DNA from: Neoroseomonas marina
GTDB lineage: Bacteria; Pseudomonadota; Alphaproteobacteria; Acetobacterales; Acetobacteraceae
DNA: 58,206 nucleotides
Assembly (NCBI RefSeq): GCF_012927745.1
Contig: NZ_JABBKX010000015.1
Span: 1-58,206, forward strand
Direction of reading: 5' to 3'
Part shown: piece after piece, positions 10,766-20,488 of the stretch
Layout of the letters: each line of letters begins with the position of its first letter
Position numbering within the stretch: the stretch's first letter is position 1
The notes under the pieces: model-generated
The model's input: the letters and a program-made list of their open reading frames with translations, nothing else
Told to the model about the DNA's origin: nothing
The model's database searches: none
Translations under genes and position numbers: made by a program

Positions 10766-11671
10766 ATGCGCCCGACCCGCCTGCCGAGCATGGAGCAGCT
10801 CCGCGCCCTCGACGCGGCGCTCCGCGCAGGCTCCTTCGGGCGCGGCGGCGCAGCCCTCGGCCTGACGCATGGCGCCATCAGCCGTCACATCGCGGCACTG
10901 GAGGAGATGCTCGGCGCCAGGCTCTTCACCCGCGGCCCCCGTGGGGCCGAGCCGACCGCCCTCGCGCTGCGTTACCACGCCGAGGTCACGCCCCTGCTCG
11001 CCGCCATCGAGGAGGCGACGCAGCGCGCCGCGGCCCCCCGACGCCGCCGGGCGCAGGATACTGCCGGCGAGGTCCGCGTCGGCCTCGTCCCGTCCTTCGC
11101 CGCCCGCTGGCTGCTGCCGCGCCTGCCCGGCTTCACCCGCGCGCATCCCGCGATCCGCGTTGACCTGATGGCCACGACCGACCTGCAGGATCCCGGTCGC
11201 AGCGGCCTCGACTTCCTGGTGCGCTACGGCGTGCCACCCTGGCCCGGGCTCGAGGCCGAACGGCTGCTCGCCGAGACGCTTCGTCCCGTGTGCGCGCCAG
11301 GCTTCCCGCTGCGCGGCACGCCGTCGGTGCGCGCCATCGCGACACGACTGCCGCTCCTGTTCGACACCAACGCCGACACCTGGGAAGCGTGGCTGTCGGC
11401 GGCTGGCTGGACCGGGCCGCGGCCGACCAAAGGCACCGTGTTCAGCGACTACACGCTGACGCTCGAAGCCGCGGCGGCGGGCATCGGCCTCGCCCTCGCG
11501 CGCGGGGACCTCGCGGATCGCGAATTGCTCTCGGGGCGTCTGGTGTACGCGCATCCGCTCACGGCGCCCGGACCCCGCGCCTTCCATCTCGCGAAGCCGC
11601 CGGGGCCCTTGCGCCGTCCCGCGCAGGCGTTCTGGGACTGGCTGCGCGCGCAGGCCGCCGCGCCGGCTTGA
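10766..11671 (+). CDS. LysR family transcriptional regulator (GcvA-like)
   Basis: A 301-residue regulator of the usual LysR length. The winged helix-turn-helix occupies about residues 8-66 (LRALDAALRAGSFGRGGAAL, ISRHIAALEEMLGARLFTR). A linker and a periplasmic-binding-like effector domain follow from about residue 95 (GEVRVGLVPSFAARWLLPRL). The lack of an obvious Gly-rich variation and the SFAARWLLPRLP segment recall the GcvA/AmpR branch. The inducer and targets are unknown. No strong Shine-Dalgarno precedes ATG 10766; the inverted repeat at 10747-10761 occupies that place. rnpB begins 32 bases downstream. Confidence 0.88.
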   Translation: MRPTRLPSMEQLRALDAALRAGSFGRGGAALGLTHGAISRHIAALEEMLGARLFTRGPRGAEPTALALRYHAEVTPLLAAIEEATQRAAAPRRRRAQDTAGEVRVGLVPSFAARWLLPRLPGFTRAHPAIRVDLMATTDLQDPGRSGLDFLVRYGVPPWPGLEAERLLAETLRPVCAPGFPLRGTPSVRAIATRLPLLFDTNADTWEAWLSAAGWTGPRPTKGTVFSDYTLTLEAAAAGIGLALARGDLADRELLSGRLVYAHPLTAPGPRAFHLAKPPGPLRRPAQAFWDWLRAQAAAPA

Positions 11672-11703
11672 CGCGTGGCCTCGCGCCGGCGCACACCGCG
11701 CAC

Positions 11704-12108
11704 GGCGTCAGACGGCCGGGCGGCCGCTGGCGCGGGAGCGATCCCGCGCTGGAGGAAAGTCCGGGCTCCACGGGACTACGGTGCCGGTCAACGACCGGCG
11801 GGGGCGACCCCAGGGAAAGTGCCACAGAGAACAGACCGCCCGGCCGGCTTCGGCCCGACGGGCAAGGGTGAAACGGTGGGGTAAGAGCCCACCGCGCTTC
11901 CGGCAACGGCGGCGGCACGGCAAACCCCACCGGGAGCAAGGCCGAATAGGGGCGGACGGCGAGGCGCCGAGAGGCGCTGACGCAGGGGCGGTCCCGCCCT
12001 TCCGCCCGGGTTGGCCGCGCGAAGTCCGCAGCGATGCGGGCTCCAGAGGAATGGCCGTCCATGCCCGAAAGGGCATGACAGAACCCGGCTTACAGGCCGT
12101 CTGACGCC
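11704..12108 (+). ncRNA. rnpB: RNase P RNA, bacterial type A
   Basis: The catalytic RNA of RNase P, which matures tRNA 5' ends. Conserved elements appear in order: GAGGAAAGTCCGGGCTCC (P4 and CR-I region) near 11751; ACAGAGAACAGACC; AAGGGTGAAACGGTGGGGTAA with the following GAGCCCACCG near 11865; CAAACCCCACC; AGAGGAATGGCCGTC; and ACAGAACCCGGCTTACAG near 12078. The ends are set by a perfect 14-bp P1 helix: 11704-11717 pairs exactly with 12095-12108. About 405 nt fits the alphaproteobacterial range. Open frames across it on both strands are spurious. No intrinsic terminator with a convincing T-run follows; a TTTTT tract occurs at about 12194. Confidence 0.96.
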
Positions 12109-12419
12109 GCCTTCCGCACACCATTCCGCGATTTCATTCGCCATGCTTCAGCAGGCCATGCAGTCTCGCGCCGCAAGCATCTCGATTCATGTTGTTTTTC
12201 GAGTTGCTCCTTGATCCGGCAACAACGTTTCTCGCTTGCTGTCCCGGATTTTCCCATGTTATCCCATGTCATCCCGTGAGGGTCCCACAGCGCTCGGGGG
12301 GGCGAGCGGGGCACGGAGCGGGATGGTCGGGCGAGCCGGCGGGGTCGGGGGGCCTCGCCGGCCGCTGACCCGGAACAGTGAAATTTTCGGCGGCATCGCG
12401 CAGCCGGCAGCGGGGGGCG
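12109..12419 (+). other. Leader and promoter region of the dcw cluster
   Basis: These 311 bases between rnpB and mraZ hold no gene. The first third is relatively AT-rich and should contain the rnpB 3' trailer. The middle holds the MraZ boxes listed separately. The rest is a G-rich leader. TTGCTG at 12236-12241 followed 17 bases later by TTATCC could be a weak promoter with the MraZ boxes inside the spacer, but neither hexamer is good. Confidence 0.4.
12242..12287 (+). promoter_or_regulatory. MraZ operator: array of five TCCCR boxes
   Basis: TCCCG (12242), TCCCA (12252), TCCCA (12262), TCCCG (12272) and TCCCA (12283) repeat at 10, 10, 10 and 11 bases. On the other strand these are the TGGGN-N5-TGGGN direct repeats bound by MraZ, one repeat per subunit contact of its ring. 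The array sits about 130 bases before mraZ, as expected for autorepression of the cluster. The period and count are visible directly; binding is inferred from the known MraZ site. Confidence 0.85.
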
Positions 12420-12890
12420 ATGACCCAGTTCCTGGGCACGCACAAGGGCAAGCTGGACAAGAAGGGCCGCATCTCGGTCCCGGCCCAGTTCCGTGCGGTC
12501 CTCGAAGCATTGGGTACCGCTGACATCGTGCTCTTCCCCTCCTTCCGTCATCCCTGCATCGAAGCCTGGCCCGCGCCCGCGTTTGCCGCGCTGTCGGCCG
12601 GCCACACGCGCCTCGACGTCTTCTCCGACGCCTCCGACAATCTCGCCGCCGCGCTGTTCGCCACCGCGCATCCCGCGCGCCCGGATGGCGAGGGCCGGCT
12701 GGTGCTCCCCGAGGATCTCGTCGCCGAAGCCGGCCTGTCGGAAGCGGTGTCCTTCATCGGCGCCAACCAGTGCTTCCAGATCTGGGACACCGAGCGCGCA
12801 CTCGCGCATATCCGCGACGCTCGTGCCCGCGCCCGCGATTTCCGCCTCACCCTGCCCTCGCCGGGCCGCAGCGACGGAGAGGCCCGATGA
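12420..12890 (+). CDS. mraZ: Transcriptional regulator MraZ
   Basis: A 156-residue DNA-binding protein that autoregulates the dcw cluster. It shows the two SpoVT/AbrB-like halves typical of Mra[20 protein letters not shown] at the N-terminus and [18 protein letters not shown] about 70 residues later. ATG at 12420 gives the family beginning [13 protein letters not shown]; an in-frame ATG at 12378 would add 14 unconserved residues. The stop overlaps the rsmH start as ATGA. Its probable operator is the TCCCR array at 12242-12287. Confidence 0.95.
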   Translation: MTQFLGTHKGKLDKKGRISVPAQFRAVLEALGTADIVLFPSFRHPCIEAWPAPAFAALSAGHTRLDVFSDASDNLAAALFATAHPARPDGEGRLVLPEDLVAEAGLSEAVSFIGANQCFQIWDTERALAHIRDARARARDFRLTLPSPGRSDGEAR

Positions 12891-13825
12891 GCGGCCATCT
12901 CCCCGTGATGCTGCGCGAAGTGCTCGACACGCTCGCCCCGCGCGATTCGGCGACCTACCTCGATGCGACTTTCGGCGGCGGCGGCTATTCGGCGGCTATC
13001 CTCGACTCCGCGCCGCACTGCACCCTGTTCGCAATGGACCGCGACCCAGACGCGATTGCGCGCGGCGCCGGCCTCGTCGCGCGCTACGCCCCCAGGCTGC
13101 ACCTGATCGAGGGCCGCTTCGGCGACATGCTCGAGCATCTCGCCGCGCGCGGCGTCACCGCGCTCGACGGCGTGGTGATGGATCTCGGCGTCTCCTCCTT
13201 CCAGCTCGACCAGGCCGAGCGGGGATTCTCCTTCCGCGCCGACGGCCCGCTCGACATGCGGATGGAGAAGTCCGGCCCCTCCGCCGCCGACCTCGTCAAC
13301 ACGCTTCCCGAGGCCGAACTCGCCGACATCTTGTTCCGGCTCGGCGAGGAACGCTTCGCGCGCCGCATCGCGCGGGCCATCGTCGCGCGGCGGGCCGAGC
13401 AGCCCTTCGCCACCACCGGCGACCTCGCCGCGCTGGTGCGATCCAAAGTGCCGCGCGATCCGTCCGGCATCGATGGCGCGACGCGGTCGTTCCAGGCGCT
13501 GCGCCTCGCGGTGAACGACGAACTCGGCGAGGTGGAGCGCGGTCTCGACGCGGCCGCGCGCCTGCTCGCCCCGGGCGGGCGGCTCGTCGTCGTCGCCTTC
13601 CATTCGCTCGAGGACCGCATCGCCAAGCGCTTCATGGCCGAGGCCACCGGCCGCGCCGGCGGCGCCTCCCGCCACGATCCCGGTGCGCTGACGCAGCGTG
13701 CCGCACCCCGCTTCCGCCTCGTGACGCCGCGCGCCCTGCGCCCGGCCGATGACGAGACGTCCGACAACCCCCGAGCCCGGTCCGCCCGCCTGCGCGCGAT
13801 GGAACGGCTGGAGGAGGCCGCATGA
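12887..13825 (+). CDS. rsmH: 16S rRNA m4C1402 methyltransferase RsmH
   Basis: A 312-residue SAM-dependent enzyme that N4-methylates C1402 of 16S rRNA. The SAM-binding loop is [14 protein letters not shown] near residue 25. Other family segments are [20 protein letters not shown], the [17 protein letters not shown] helix, and [18 protein letters not shown] near residue 230. The tail [13 protein letters not shown] is typical. The start overlaps the mraZ stop (ATGA), and the stop overlaps the ftsL start (ATGA). Confidence 0.96.
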   Translation: MSGHLPVMLREVLDTLAPRDSATYLDATFGGGGYSAAILDSAPHCTLFAMDRDPDAIARGAGLVARYAPRLHLIEGRFGDMLEHLAARGVTALDGVVMDLGVSSFQLDQAERGFSFRADGPLDMRMEKSGPSAADLVNTLPEAELADILFRLGEERFARRIARAIVARRAEQPFATTGDLAALVRSKVPRDPSGIDGATRSFQALRLAVNDELGEVERGLDAAARLLAPGGRLVVVAFHSLEDRIAKRFMAEATGRAGGASRHDPGALTQRAAPRFRLVTPRALRPADDETSDNPRARSARLRAMERLEEAA

Positions 13826-14649
13826 TCCGACCCCTGACGCTGCTGAGCATGGCCGCTGCCGCCGGCGCCGGCCTCTACCTGTACCAGGTCAAGCATTCCG
13901 TCGCGGAGCTCGATCGGGAGCTGCGGAACATCAACCGGCAGACCGAGCAGGCGCGCGAGCGGACGCAGGTGCTGCGCGCCGAATGGGCGCTGCTGAACGA
14001 GCCGGAGCGCCTGCGCCAGGTGGCGCAGCGGCACCTGCCGCTCGAGCCGATGGCGCCGACGCAGTTCGTCCGCCTGAGCGAGATGGAGCGCCGCCTGCCG
14101 GCCGCGCGCCTCTTCGCCGCGCCCGCCTCCCTCTTCGCGCCCACCGAGCCGGCCGGCGACGGTCGTGCCGCGCCGCTCGCCATCGCCACGGCCGAACCGC
14201 GGAACCGGCCGGCCGCTGCCGCACCGGCCGCACCCGCGACGCCGGTCGCGGCCGAGCCCGCCCCCACGGAGCCGCCGGCCGCAGCCGTCATCGCCGCCGC
14301 CATGGCGCCCGCCGCCGCTGCGACGCCCGCGCCCCTGCCCGCGCCCGCCGCCGCCGCGGCTGCCGTCGCGGCCGTGCAGGCGACGCGGGCGGCAGCGCCG
14401 CGCACCACCGAACCGCCAGCGACGCGCCTCGCCGCCGCCGCGACCCGCCCGGCGCCGGCGCCGGCCGCGCCGCGTCCGCCGGTTCAGCGTGCGCTGCATG
14501 TCGAACAGGCGGCGCCGACCGCACCGGTGCAGCGCGTCGCGGCGCCGCCGATCACCTCCGTGCTCGCCACCGGCGGGCCCGCGCTGGCGCCGCCCGTTCC
14601 CATCTCGCGCGCATCCGCCGCCACGCTTTCCGGCGGGGCGGGGCGGTAG
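13822..14649 (+). CDS. ftsL: FtsL-like divisome protein with long Ala/Pro tail
   Basis: The position between rsmH and ftsI and the first 90 residues identify FtsL: one N-terminal membrane helix ([17 protein letters not shown]) followed by a leucine-heptad coiled coil ([36 protein letters not shown]). FtsL forms the FtsQLB complex that activates FtsWI at midcell. The protein is 275 residues long, more than twice the usual 100-130. Everything after about residue 100 is a low-complexity Ala/Pro/Arg tail ([19 protein letters not shown] and similar) that would sit in the periplasm. The tail keeps frame to a single stop and shows no frameshift. It overlaps rsmH by ATGA and ends 14 bases before ftsI. 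Confidence 0.85.
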   Translation: MIRPLTLLSMAAAAGAGLYLYQVKHSVAELDRELRNINRQTEQARERTQVLRAEWALLNEPERLRQVAQRHLPLEPMAPTQFVRLSEMERRLPAARLFAAPASLFAPTEPAGDGRAAPLAIATAEPRNRPAAAAPAAPATPVAAEPAPTEPPAAAVIAAAMAPAAAATPAPLPAPAAAAAAVAAVQATRAAAPRTTEPPATRLAAAATRPAPAPAAPRPPVQRALHVEQAAPTAPVQRVAAPPITSVLATGGPALAPPVPISRASAATLSGGAGR

Positions 14650-14663
14650 CCGCCGCGCAGACC

Positions 14664-16580
14664 ATGACCCACATCCCCCCCCACACGCCGGTCGCCGCTC
14701 CGGCACCGCATTCGGCCCCCGCCGATGCGCCCATGCTGCGACGTCCCGCCATGCCGGCCGATCCGCCGCGCGCCGTCGTCCGGGTCACCCAGCCCGACCT
14801 GATGCGCCGGGCGATCCTCGACAAGACGCGCGGCCGCCTGGTCATCGCCGCCTTCGGCTTCGCCACGCTGTTCGGTGCCGTCGCGCTCAAGCTCGCGATG
14901 GCCACCGTCATCCATCCGGCCGAGCCGCGCCGCGCGGTCGCCCTCTCCCGCCCGCCCGCGCCGCCGGCCGAGGCACCGGTCGCCCGCGCCACCGTCACCG
15001 ACCGCAACGGCGAGATCCTGGCCGTCTCGCTGCCGCTGACCGCGCTCTATGCGAACCCGCGTCAGATCGAGAACGCCCCCGAGGCCGCCGACCGGCTCCG
15101 CCGCGTCCTGCCCGAGCTCGACCGCGAGCGCTTGATCCAGCGCCTGTCGGGCGAGCGGCAATTCGCCTACATCGCGCGCGCCCTGACCCCGCGCCAGGTC
15201 GCCCAGGTCAACACCCTCGGCATCCCGGGCCTGTACTTCGAGGAAGCCGAGCGGCGCTTCTTCCCCCAGGGCCGCACGGCCGCGCACATCATCGGCGGCG
15301 TCGACGTCGACGGGAACGGCATCGCCGGCGTCGAGCGCTCCTTCGACCAGCGCCTGCGCGCCCAGCCGAACGAACGCCTGCGGCTGTCGCTCGACATCCG
15401 CGTGCAGCTCGCGCTGCGCGAGGCGGTGCAGCGCGCGATCGACGAGTTCAACGGCATCGGCGGCGCCGGCGTGGTGATGGACGTCAACACGGGCGAAGTG
15501 CTGTCGATGGTCAGCCTGCCCGACTACGACGCCAACGACGTGGGCGCGGCCACCAACGACCAGCGCTTCAACCGCGTCACGGTCGGCGTCTACGAACCGG
15601 GCTCGACCTTCAAGCTGCTCACCGCCTCGATGGCGCTGGAGAACGGGCTGCAGCCCTGGCAGGGCTATGACGCGTCGCGTCCGATCTCGGTCGGCCGCTT
15701 CACCATCAACGACTATCGCGGCAAGGGGCGTTGGCTCGCCCTGCCCGAGATCCTCGCCTACTCGTCCAACCTTGCCTCGGCGCACATGGCCGCCGCCGTC
15801 GGCGTCAATCGCCACCGCGACTTCCTGCAGCGCATGGGCATGACCGCCCGCCTGCGCATCGAGATCCCCGAGACCGCGCTGCCGCTGGTTCCCTCCCAGC
15901 GGACGTGGCGCGAGCTCAACACCATGACGATCGGATTCGGCCACGGCATCTCGGTCACGCCCCTGCATGTCGCGACGGCGGGCGCGACCATCGCCAATGG
16001 CGGCATCCTGCGCCAGCCGACCATCCTCGCCGTGCCGCCCGGCACCCAGCGCGAGGGCACGCGCGTCATCAGCGAACGTACCTCCGAGATCATGCGCCGC
16101 ATGATGCGCCTGGTGGTGACCGACGGCTCGGGCCGCGGCGCCGACGTCCCCGGCTATTTCGTCGGCGGCAAGACCGGCACGGCGCAGAAGACCGGCCCCC
16201 GCGGCGGCTACCTCGAAAACAAGCGCATCGCCGCCTTCATCGGCGCCTTCCCGATGTACGCCCCGCGCTACGCCGTCTACGTCATGGTCGACGAACCGAA
16301 GCCGAACGCCCGCAGCCACGGGTTCGCGACGGCCGGCTGGGTCGCGGCGCCGGCGGCCGGCATGGTCATCTCCCGCATCGCGCCGATCCTCGGCATGCTG
16401 CCCGAGCCGGTCACACCCGAGATCACGCGCGCCATCACCATGCCGATGAACGGGCGCGGCATCCCGGGCTACAACCCGCCGGCCGCCGCGCCGGCCACCC
16501 GACCTGCCGCGCCCGCCCGCCCGTCCGGTCAGCCTGCCGCCGCCGCTCCGCAGCGGGAGGCGAGCCTTGTTCCTCGGTGA
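14664..16580 (+). CDS. ftsI: Peptidoglycan transpeptidase FtsI (PBP3)
   Basis: A 638-residue class B penicillin-binding protein that crosslinks septal peptidoglycan together with FtsW. After a Pro/Ala-rich cytoplasmic tail and a membrane helix near residue 65 come the dimerisation region (VARATVTDRNGEILAVSLPL) and the transpeptidase domain. The active-site motifs are intact: STFK with S314 and K317, SSN at 367-369, and KTGT at 503-506. The C-terminus ends in another Ala/Pro-rich stretch. ATG at 14664 is the first start after the ftsL stop that precedes the membrane helix. The last 14 bases overlap the murE start. Confidence 0.96.
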   Translation: MTHIPPHTPVAAPAPHSAPADAPMLRRPAMPADPPRAVVRVTQPDLMRRAILDKTRGRLVIAAFGFATLFGAVALKLAMATVIHPAEPRRAVALSRPPAPPAEAPVARATVTDRNGEILAVSLPLTALYANPRQIENAPEAADRLRRVLPELDRERLIQRLSGERQFAYIARALTPRQVAQVNTLGIPGLYFEEAERRFFPQGRTAAHIIGGVDVDGNGIAGVERSFDQRLRAQPNERLRLSLDIRVQLALREAVQRAIDEFNGIGGAGVVMDVNTGEVLSMVSLPDYDANDVGAATNDQRFNRVTVGVYEPGSTFKLLTASMALENGLQPWQGYDASRPISVGRFTINDYRGKGRWLALPEILAYSSNLASAHMAAAVGVNRHRDFLQRMGMTARLRIEIPETALPLVPSQRTWRELNTMTIGFGHGISVTPLHVATAGATIANGGILRQPTILAVPPGTQREGTRVISERTSEIMRRMMRLVVTDGSGRGADVPGYFVGGKTGTAQKTGPRGGYLENKRIAAFIGAFPMYAPRYAVYVMVDEPKPNARSHGFATAGWVAAPAAGMVISRIAPILGMLPEPVTPEITRAITMPMNGRGIPGYNPPAAAPATRPAAPARPSGQPAAAAPQREASLVPR

Positions 16581-18027
16581 GCTCATGCGGCGCGCCGGCC
16601 TGCCCGGGTTCCCCGAGAACCGCGACGTCGCAGGCCTGACCGCGGACAGCCGGGCCGTCGCACCCGGCATGATCTTCGCGGCGCTGCCCGGGCTGCGCGC
16701 CGATGGCCGCGCCTTCATCGCCGATGCGGTGGAACGGGGCGCCGCCGCCGTGATCGCGCCGGACGGCACCGACTGGCCGCCGGGCGTGCCGGTGCGCCCG
16801 CTGATCACCTCGGGCGACCCGCGCCGGACGCTCGCGCTGATGGCCGCCGCCTTCCATGGCGCGCAGCCGCGCACCGTCGTCGCCGTGACCGGCACCAACG
16901 GCAAGACCAGCACGGTCGATTTCCTGCGCCAGATCTGGTCCCTGGCTGGCGAGCGCGCCGCTTCCCTCGGCACCCTCGGCCTGATCGCCGAGGGCTTCCC
17001 GCGCGGCCCCTCCCTGACCACGCCGGACCCCGTTGCGCTGCATGCGACGCTCGCGGCCCTCGCCCGTGCGGGCTTCGGCGCGGCGGCGATGGAAGCCTCC
17101 TCCCACGGCCTCGACCAGCGACGCCTCGACGGCGTGGTGCTGACTGCGGCGGGCTTCACCAACCTCACGCGCGACCACCTCGACTACCACGGCTCGATGG
17201 AGGCCTATCGCGCGGCCAAGCTGCGGCTGTTCGACACGCTGCTGCCGGCCGGGGCGACCGGCGCCGCCTGCACCGAGATGGACGCCGCGACTCTCGACGC
17301 CCTGCGCGCCGCGGCACGCGCCCGCCACGTCAACCTGCTGACCGTGGGCGAGGCCGGGGAGGATGTGCGCCTCCTCGCCGCCCGCCCGTTGCCGGATGGC
17401 CAGGCGCTCGAGGTCGAGGCCTTCGGCGCGCGCCACGACCTGCACCTGCCCCTGCCCGGCCGCTTCCAGGCCGACAACGCGCTGCTGGCCGCGGCCCTCG
17501 CCGTCGGTGCGGGCCTGCCGGCCGACCAGGTCTTCGCCACGTTGCCGCGCCTCGTCGGCGTGCATGGGCGGATGGAGCGCGCCGCCGTGCTGCCGAACGG
17601 CGCCGCCGTCTATGTCGACTACGCGCACACGCCTGATGCCCTGGCGCGCCTGCTGGCGGCCCTGCGCCCCCACACCCCCGGCCGCCTCCATGCCCTGTTC
17701 GGCGCCGGCGGCGACCGCGATCCGGGCAAGCGTCCGCTCATGGGTCGCGCCGCGGCCGAAGGCGCCGACAAGGTCTGGGTCACCGACGACAATCCCCGCA
17801 GCGAGGATCCCGCCACCATCCGCGCCGCGGTGATGTCGGGCGCACCGGGCGCGATCGACGCCGGCGCGCGGGAGGACGCCATCGCCGCCGCGCTCGCCGA
17901 CCTCCGTCCCGGCGACGTGCTCGCCGTCGCCGGCAAGGGCCACGAGGCCGGCCAGGAGATCGCCGGCATCAAGCACCCCTTCGACGACATCGAGGTCGTC
18001 CGGCGGCTCGCCGGGGTGGTATCGTGA
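16567..18027 (+). CDS. murE: UDP-MurNAc-tripeptide ligase MurE (meso-DAP)
   Basis: A 486-residue Mur ligase that adds meso-diaminopimelate to UDP-MurNAc-L-Ala-D-Glu using ATP. The P-loop is VTGTNGKTSTVDFLR near residue 108. DNPR at residues 408-411 is the motif selecting meso-DAP over lysine, so the organism has DAP-type peptidoglycan. Other family marks are MEASSHGLDQRRLDG, FTNLTRDHLDYHG and YVDYAHTPDAL. The start appears to be TTG at 16567, six bases after GGGAGG (16555-16560) and inside ftsI; an ATG at 16585 would remove six residues. The stop overlaps murF as GTGA. Confidence 0.95.
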   Translation: MFLGELMRRAGLPGFPENRDVAGLTADSRAVAPGMIFAALPGLRADGRAFIADAVERGAAAVIAPDGTDWPPGVPVRPLITSGDPRRTLALMAAAFHGAQPRTVVAVTGTNGKTSTVDFLRQIWSLAGERAASLGTLGLIAEGFPRGPSLTTPDPVALHATLAALARAGFGAAAMEASSHGLDQRRLDGVVLTAAGFTNLTRDHLDYHGSMEAYRAAKLRLFDTLLPAGATGAACTEMDAATLDALRAAARARHVNLLTVGEAGEDVRLLAARPLPDGQALEVEAFGARHDLHLPLPGRFQADNALLAAALAVGAGLPADQVFATLPRLVGVHGRMERAAVLPNGAAVYVDYAHTPDALARLLAALRPHTPGRLHALFGAGGDRDPGKRPLMGRAAAEGADKVWVTDDNPRSEDPATIRAAVMSGAPGAIDAGAREDAIAAALADLRPGDVLAVAGKGHEAGQEIAGIKHPFDDIEVVRRLAGVVS

Positions 18028-19403
18028 CCGCCCTCTGGACCAGCGACGAGCTCCGCGCCGCCACCGGCGGGACGCTGGCGGCCGAGGTCGCCGTGACCGG
18101 CATCTCGATCGACACGCGCAGCCTCGCGCCGGGCGACCTCTTCGTCGCGCTGCGCGATACGCGCGACGGGCACGACTTCGTCGCCGACGCGCTGGCCAAG
18201 GGCGCGGCCGCCGCGCTGGTCGACCGCGACCCGCCCGGCGTCGCGCCGGACGCCCCGCTGCTGCGCGTGGCCGAGACGCTGGCCGGCCTCACCGCCCTCG
18301 GCGCCGCCGGCCGCGCGCGGTCGGATGCGCGCGTCGTCGGCGTCACCGGCTCGGTCGGCAAGACCACGACGAAGGAGATGCTGCGCGTCGCGCTCGCCGC
18401 CTTCGGCCCGACGCATGCCTCCGCGGCCTCCTTCAACAATCACTGGGGCGTGCCGATCACCTTGGCCCGCATGCCGCGCGACGCCGCCTTCGCGGTGATC
18501 GAGATGGGCATGAACCAGCGCGGCGAGATCGCGCCCCTCACCCGCCTCGCCCAGCCGCATGTCGGCGTCATCACCACCACCGGCACCGCGCATATTGGCA
18601 ATCTCGGCAGCGAGGAGGCGATCGCCGAGGAGAAGGGCGACATCCTCCTCGGCATCGAAGCGGGCGGCACGCTGGTCATCCCGGCCGACAGCCGCTTCGC
18701 CACGCGCCTCGCCGCCCGCGCCAAGGAGACCGGCCTCGCCGTCCTGACGCATGGCGAGGCGCCCGGCGCCGATGCCCGCCTGCTCTCCTATGAGGGCTCC
18801 GAGGATGGCGGGCGCGCCGAGATCCTTCTGCGCGGCGAACGGATCGGCGTCATGCTGGCCGCGCCGGGCCGCCACGTCGCGCTCAATGCCTGCGCCGTGC
18901 TCGCCGCCGTCGCGGCCCTTGGCCTGTCGCCGCGGACCGCCGCGGCCGCCCTGCCCGCCTTCGGCGCGCCCGCCGGGCGCGGCCGGCGCAGCCGGGTCGT
19001 CGTGCCGGGCGGCGAGGCGCTGCTGATCGACGATTCCTACAACGCCTCCCCGCCCTCGATCCGCGCCGGGCTTGCCGTGCTCGCGGCCCAGGCCGCCACC
19101 CGCCGGATCGCCGCCCTTGGCGACATGCGCGAATTGGGCGATGAGGCCCCCGCCATCCACGCGAGTCTGGCGCCCGACGCGGCGCAGGCCTGCGACCTCG
19201 TCTTCTGCTGCGGGGAGATGATGGGCCACCTCTACCGCGCTTTGCCCGAGGGGCGGCGCGGTGCGCACCTGCCGGATTCCGCGAGCCTCGCGCCGGTGCT
19301 GAAGCAGGCGCTGCGTCCGGGCGACGCGGTGCTGGTGAAGGGCTCGCTCGGATCGCGCATGGCGGTCGTTGTGGAGGCGCTGACCGAAGGCATGCGGCCG
19401 TGA
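18024..19403 (+). CDS. murF: UDP-MurNAc-pentapeptide synthetase MurF
   Basis: This 459-residue ligase adds D-Ala-D-Ala to the UDP-MurNAc tripeptide. The N-terminal domain holds [18 protein letters not shown]. The ATP site is [15 protein letters not shown] near residue 110, followed by the MurF-typical [13 protein letters not shown] and [12 protein letters not shown]. The C-terminal domain contains [12 protein letters not shown] and [12 protein letters not shown] at 18024 overlaps the murE stop (GTGA) and agrees with the conserved N-terminus; its own stop overlaps mraY in the same way. Confidence 0.95.
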   Translation: MTALWTSDELRAATGGTLAAEVAVTGISIDTRSLAPGDLFVALRDTRDGHDFVADALAKGAAAALVDRDPPGVAPDAPLLRVAETLAGLTALGAAGRARSDARVVGVTGSVGKTTTKEMLRVALAAFGPTHASAASFNNHWGVPITLARMPRDAAFAVIEMGMNQRGEIAPLTRLAQPHVGVITTTGTAHIGNLGSEEAIAEEKGDILLGIEAGGTLVIPADSRFATRLAARAKETGLAVLTHGEAPGADARLLSYEGSEDGGRAEILLRGERIGVMLAAPGRHVALNACAVLAAVAALGLSPRTAAAALPAFGAPAGRGRRSRVVVPGGEALLIDDSYNASPPSIRAGLAVLAAQAATRRIAALGDMRELGDEAPAIHASLAPDAAQACDLVFCCGEMMGHLYRALPEGRRGAHLPDSASLAPVLKQALRPGDAVLVKGSLGSRMAVVVEALTEGMRP

Positions 19404-20488
19404 TCTATAATTTCCTCACTCCCTTCGCCGAGGATTTCGCGCTCTTCAACCTCGCGCGCTACCACACCTTCCGCGCGGGGGCCGCGTGCCTGACGGCGCT
19501 GCTGATCTGCCTCGTCTTCGGCGGCGCGATCATCCGCTGGCTGCGCTCCTTCCAGCGCGGCGGCCAGCCGATCCGCGACGACGGGCCGGAACGCCACCTG
19601 ATCGAAAAGAAGGGCACGCCGACCATGGGCGGGGTGATGATCCTGCTCGCCCTCGTCGTCTCGACGCTGCTGTGGGCCGACCTGCGGTCCGGGATGGTGT
19701 GGGCCGTGCTCGTGGTGACCATCGGCTATGGCGCGCTCGGCTTCGCCGATGACTGGCTCAAGGTGACCAAGCGCAACACCAAGGGCGTCTCCGGCCGGAT
19801 GAAGCTGATCTGCCAGGCCGGGCTCGGCCTCGCGGTCGCCGTGTGGATCACCGCGCTGATGCCCGGCCCCCTGGCCGACAAGCTCGCCTTGCCGGTGTTC
19901 AAGGAATTGCTGATCCCCTTCGGCATCTTCTTCCCGCTCATCGGCATGCTGGTGATGATGGGGTCGTCGAATGCAGTGAACCTCACAGACGGGCTCGACG
20001 GACTCGCCATCGTGCCGGTCATGATCGCCGCGGCCGTCTTCGCGCTGATCGCCTACCTGGTCGGCAATCGCGTCTTCGCGGACTACCTGCAGCTCCATTA
20101 CGTCCCGGGTACGGGAGAGCTCGCGGTCTTCGCCTCGGCGCTGATCGGCGCGGCGCTCGGCTTCCTGTGGTTCAATGCGCCGCCGGCGGCCGTCTTCATG
20201 GGCGACACCGGCTCCCTGTCGCTCGGCGGCGCGCTCGGCGCGCTCGCGGTCGCCACGAAGCACGAAATCGTTCTCGCCATCGTCGGCGGTCTCTTCGTTG
20301 TCGAAACCGTCTCCGTGATGATCCAGGTCTTCTGGTTCAAACGGACCGGTCGCCGCGTCTTCCTGATGGCGCCCCTGCACCACCACTTCGAGAAGAAGGG
20401 CTGGGCCGAACCCACCATCGTCATCCGCTTCTGGATCATCGCGATGATCCTCGCACTCGTCGGCCTCAGCACGCTCAAGATCCGATGA
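19400..20488 (+). CDS. mraY: Phospho-MurNAc-pentapeptide transferase MraY
   Basis: A 362-residue multi-spanning membrane enzyme that moves phospho-MurNAc-pentapeptide to undecaprenyl phosphate, forming lipid I. Signature segments are [45 protein letters not shown] with the catalytic acidic residues, [12 protein letters not shown], and the [11 protein letters not shown] loop. About ten membrane helices are evident. GTG at 19400 overlaps the murF stop. The ending [20 protein letters not shown] is typical, and the stop overlaps murD (ATGA). Confidence 0.97.
   Translation: MIYNFLTPFAEDFALFNLARYHTFRAGAACLTALLICLVFGGAIIRWLRSFQRGGQPIRDDGPERHLIEKKGTPTMGGVMILLALVVSTLLWADLRSGMVWAVLVVTIGYGALGFADDWLKVTKRNTKGVSGRMKLICQAGLGLAVAVWITALMPGPLADKLALPVFKELLIPFGIFFPLIGMLVMMGSSNAVNLTDGLDGLAIVPVMIAAAVFALIAYLVGNRVFADYLQLHYVPGTGELAVFASALIGAALGFLWFNAPPAAVFMGDTGSLSLGGALGALAVATKHEIVLAIVGGLFVVETVSVMIQVFWFKRTGRRVFLMAPLHHHFEKKGWAEPTIVIRFWIIAMILALVGLSTLKIR

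Noticed and set aside
11559..12124. Several open frames across the RNase P RNA
   Set aside because: All overlap the conserved rnpB core and its P1 helix; none has a family resemblance or ribosome binding site.
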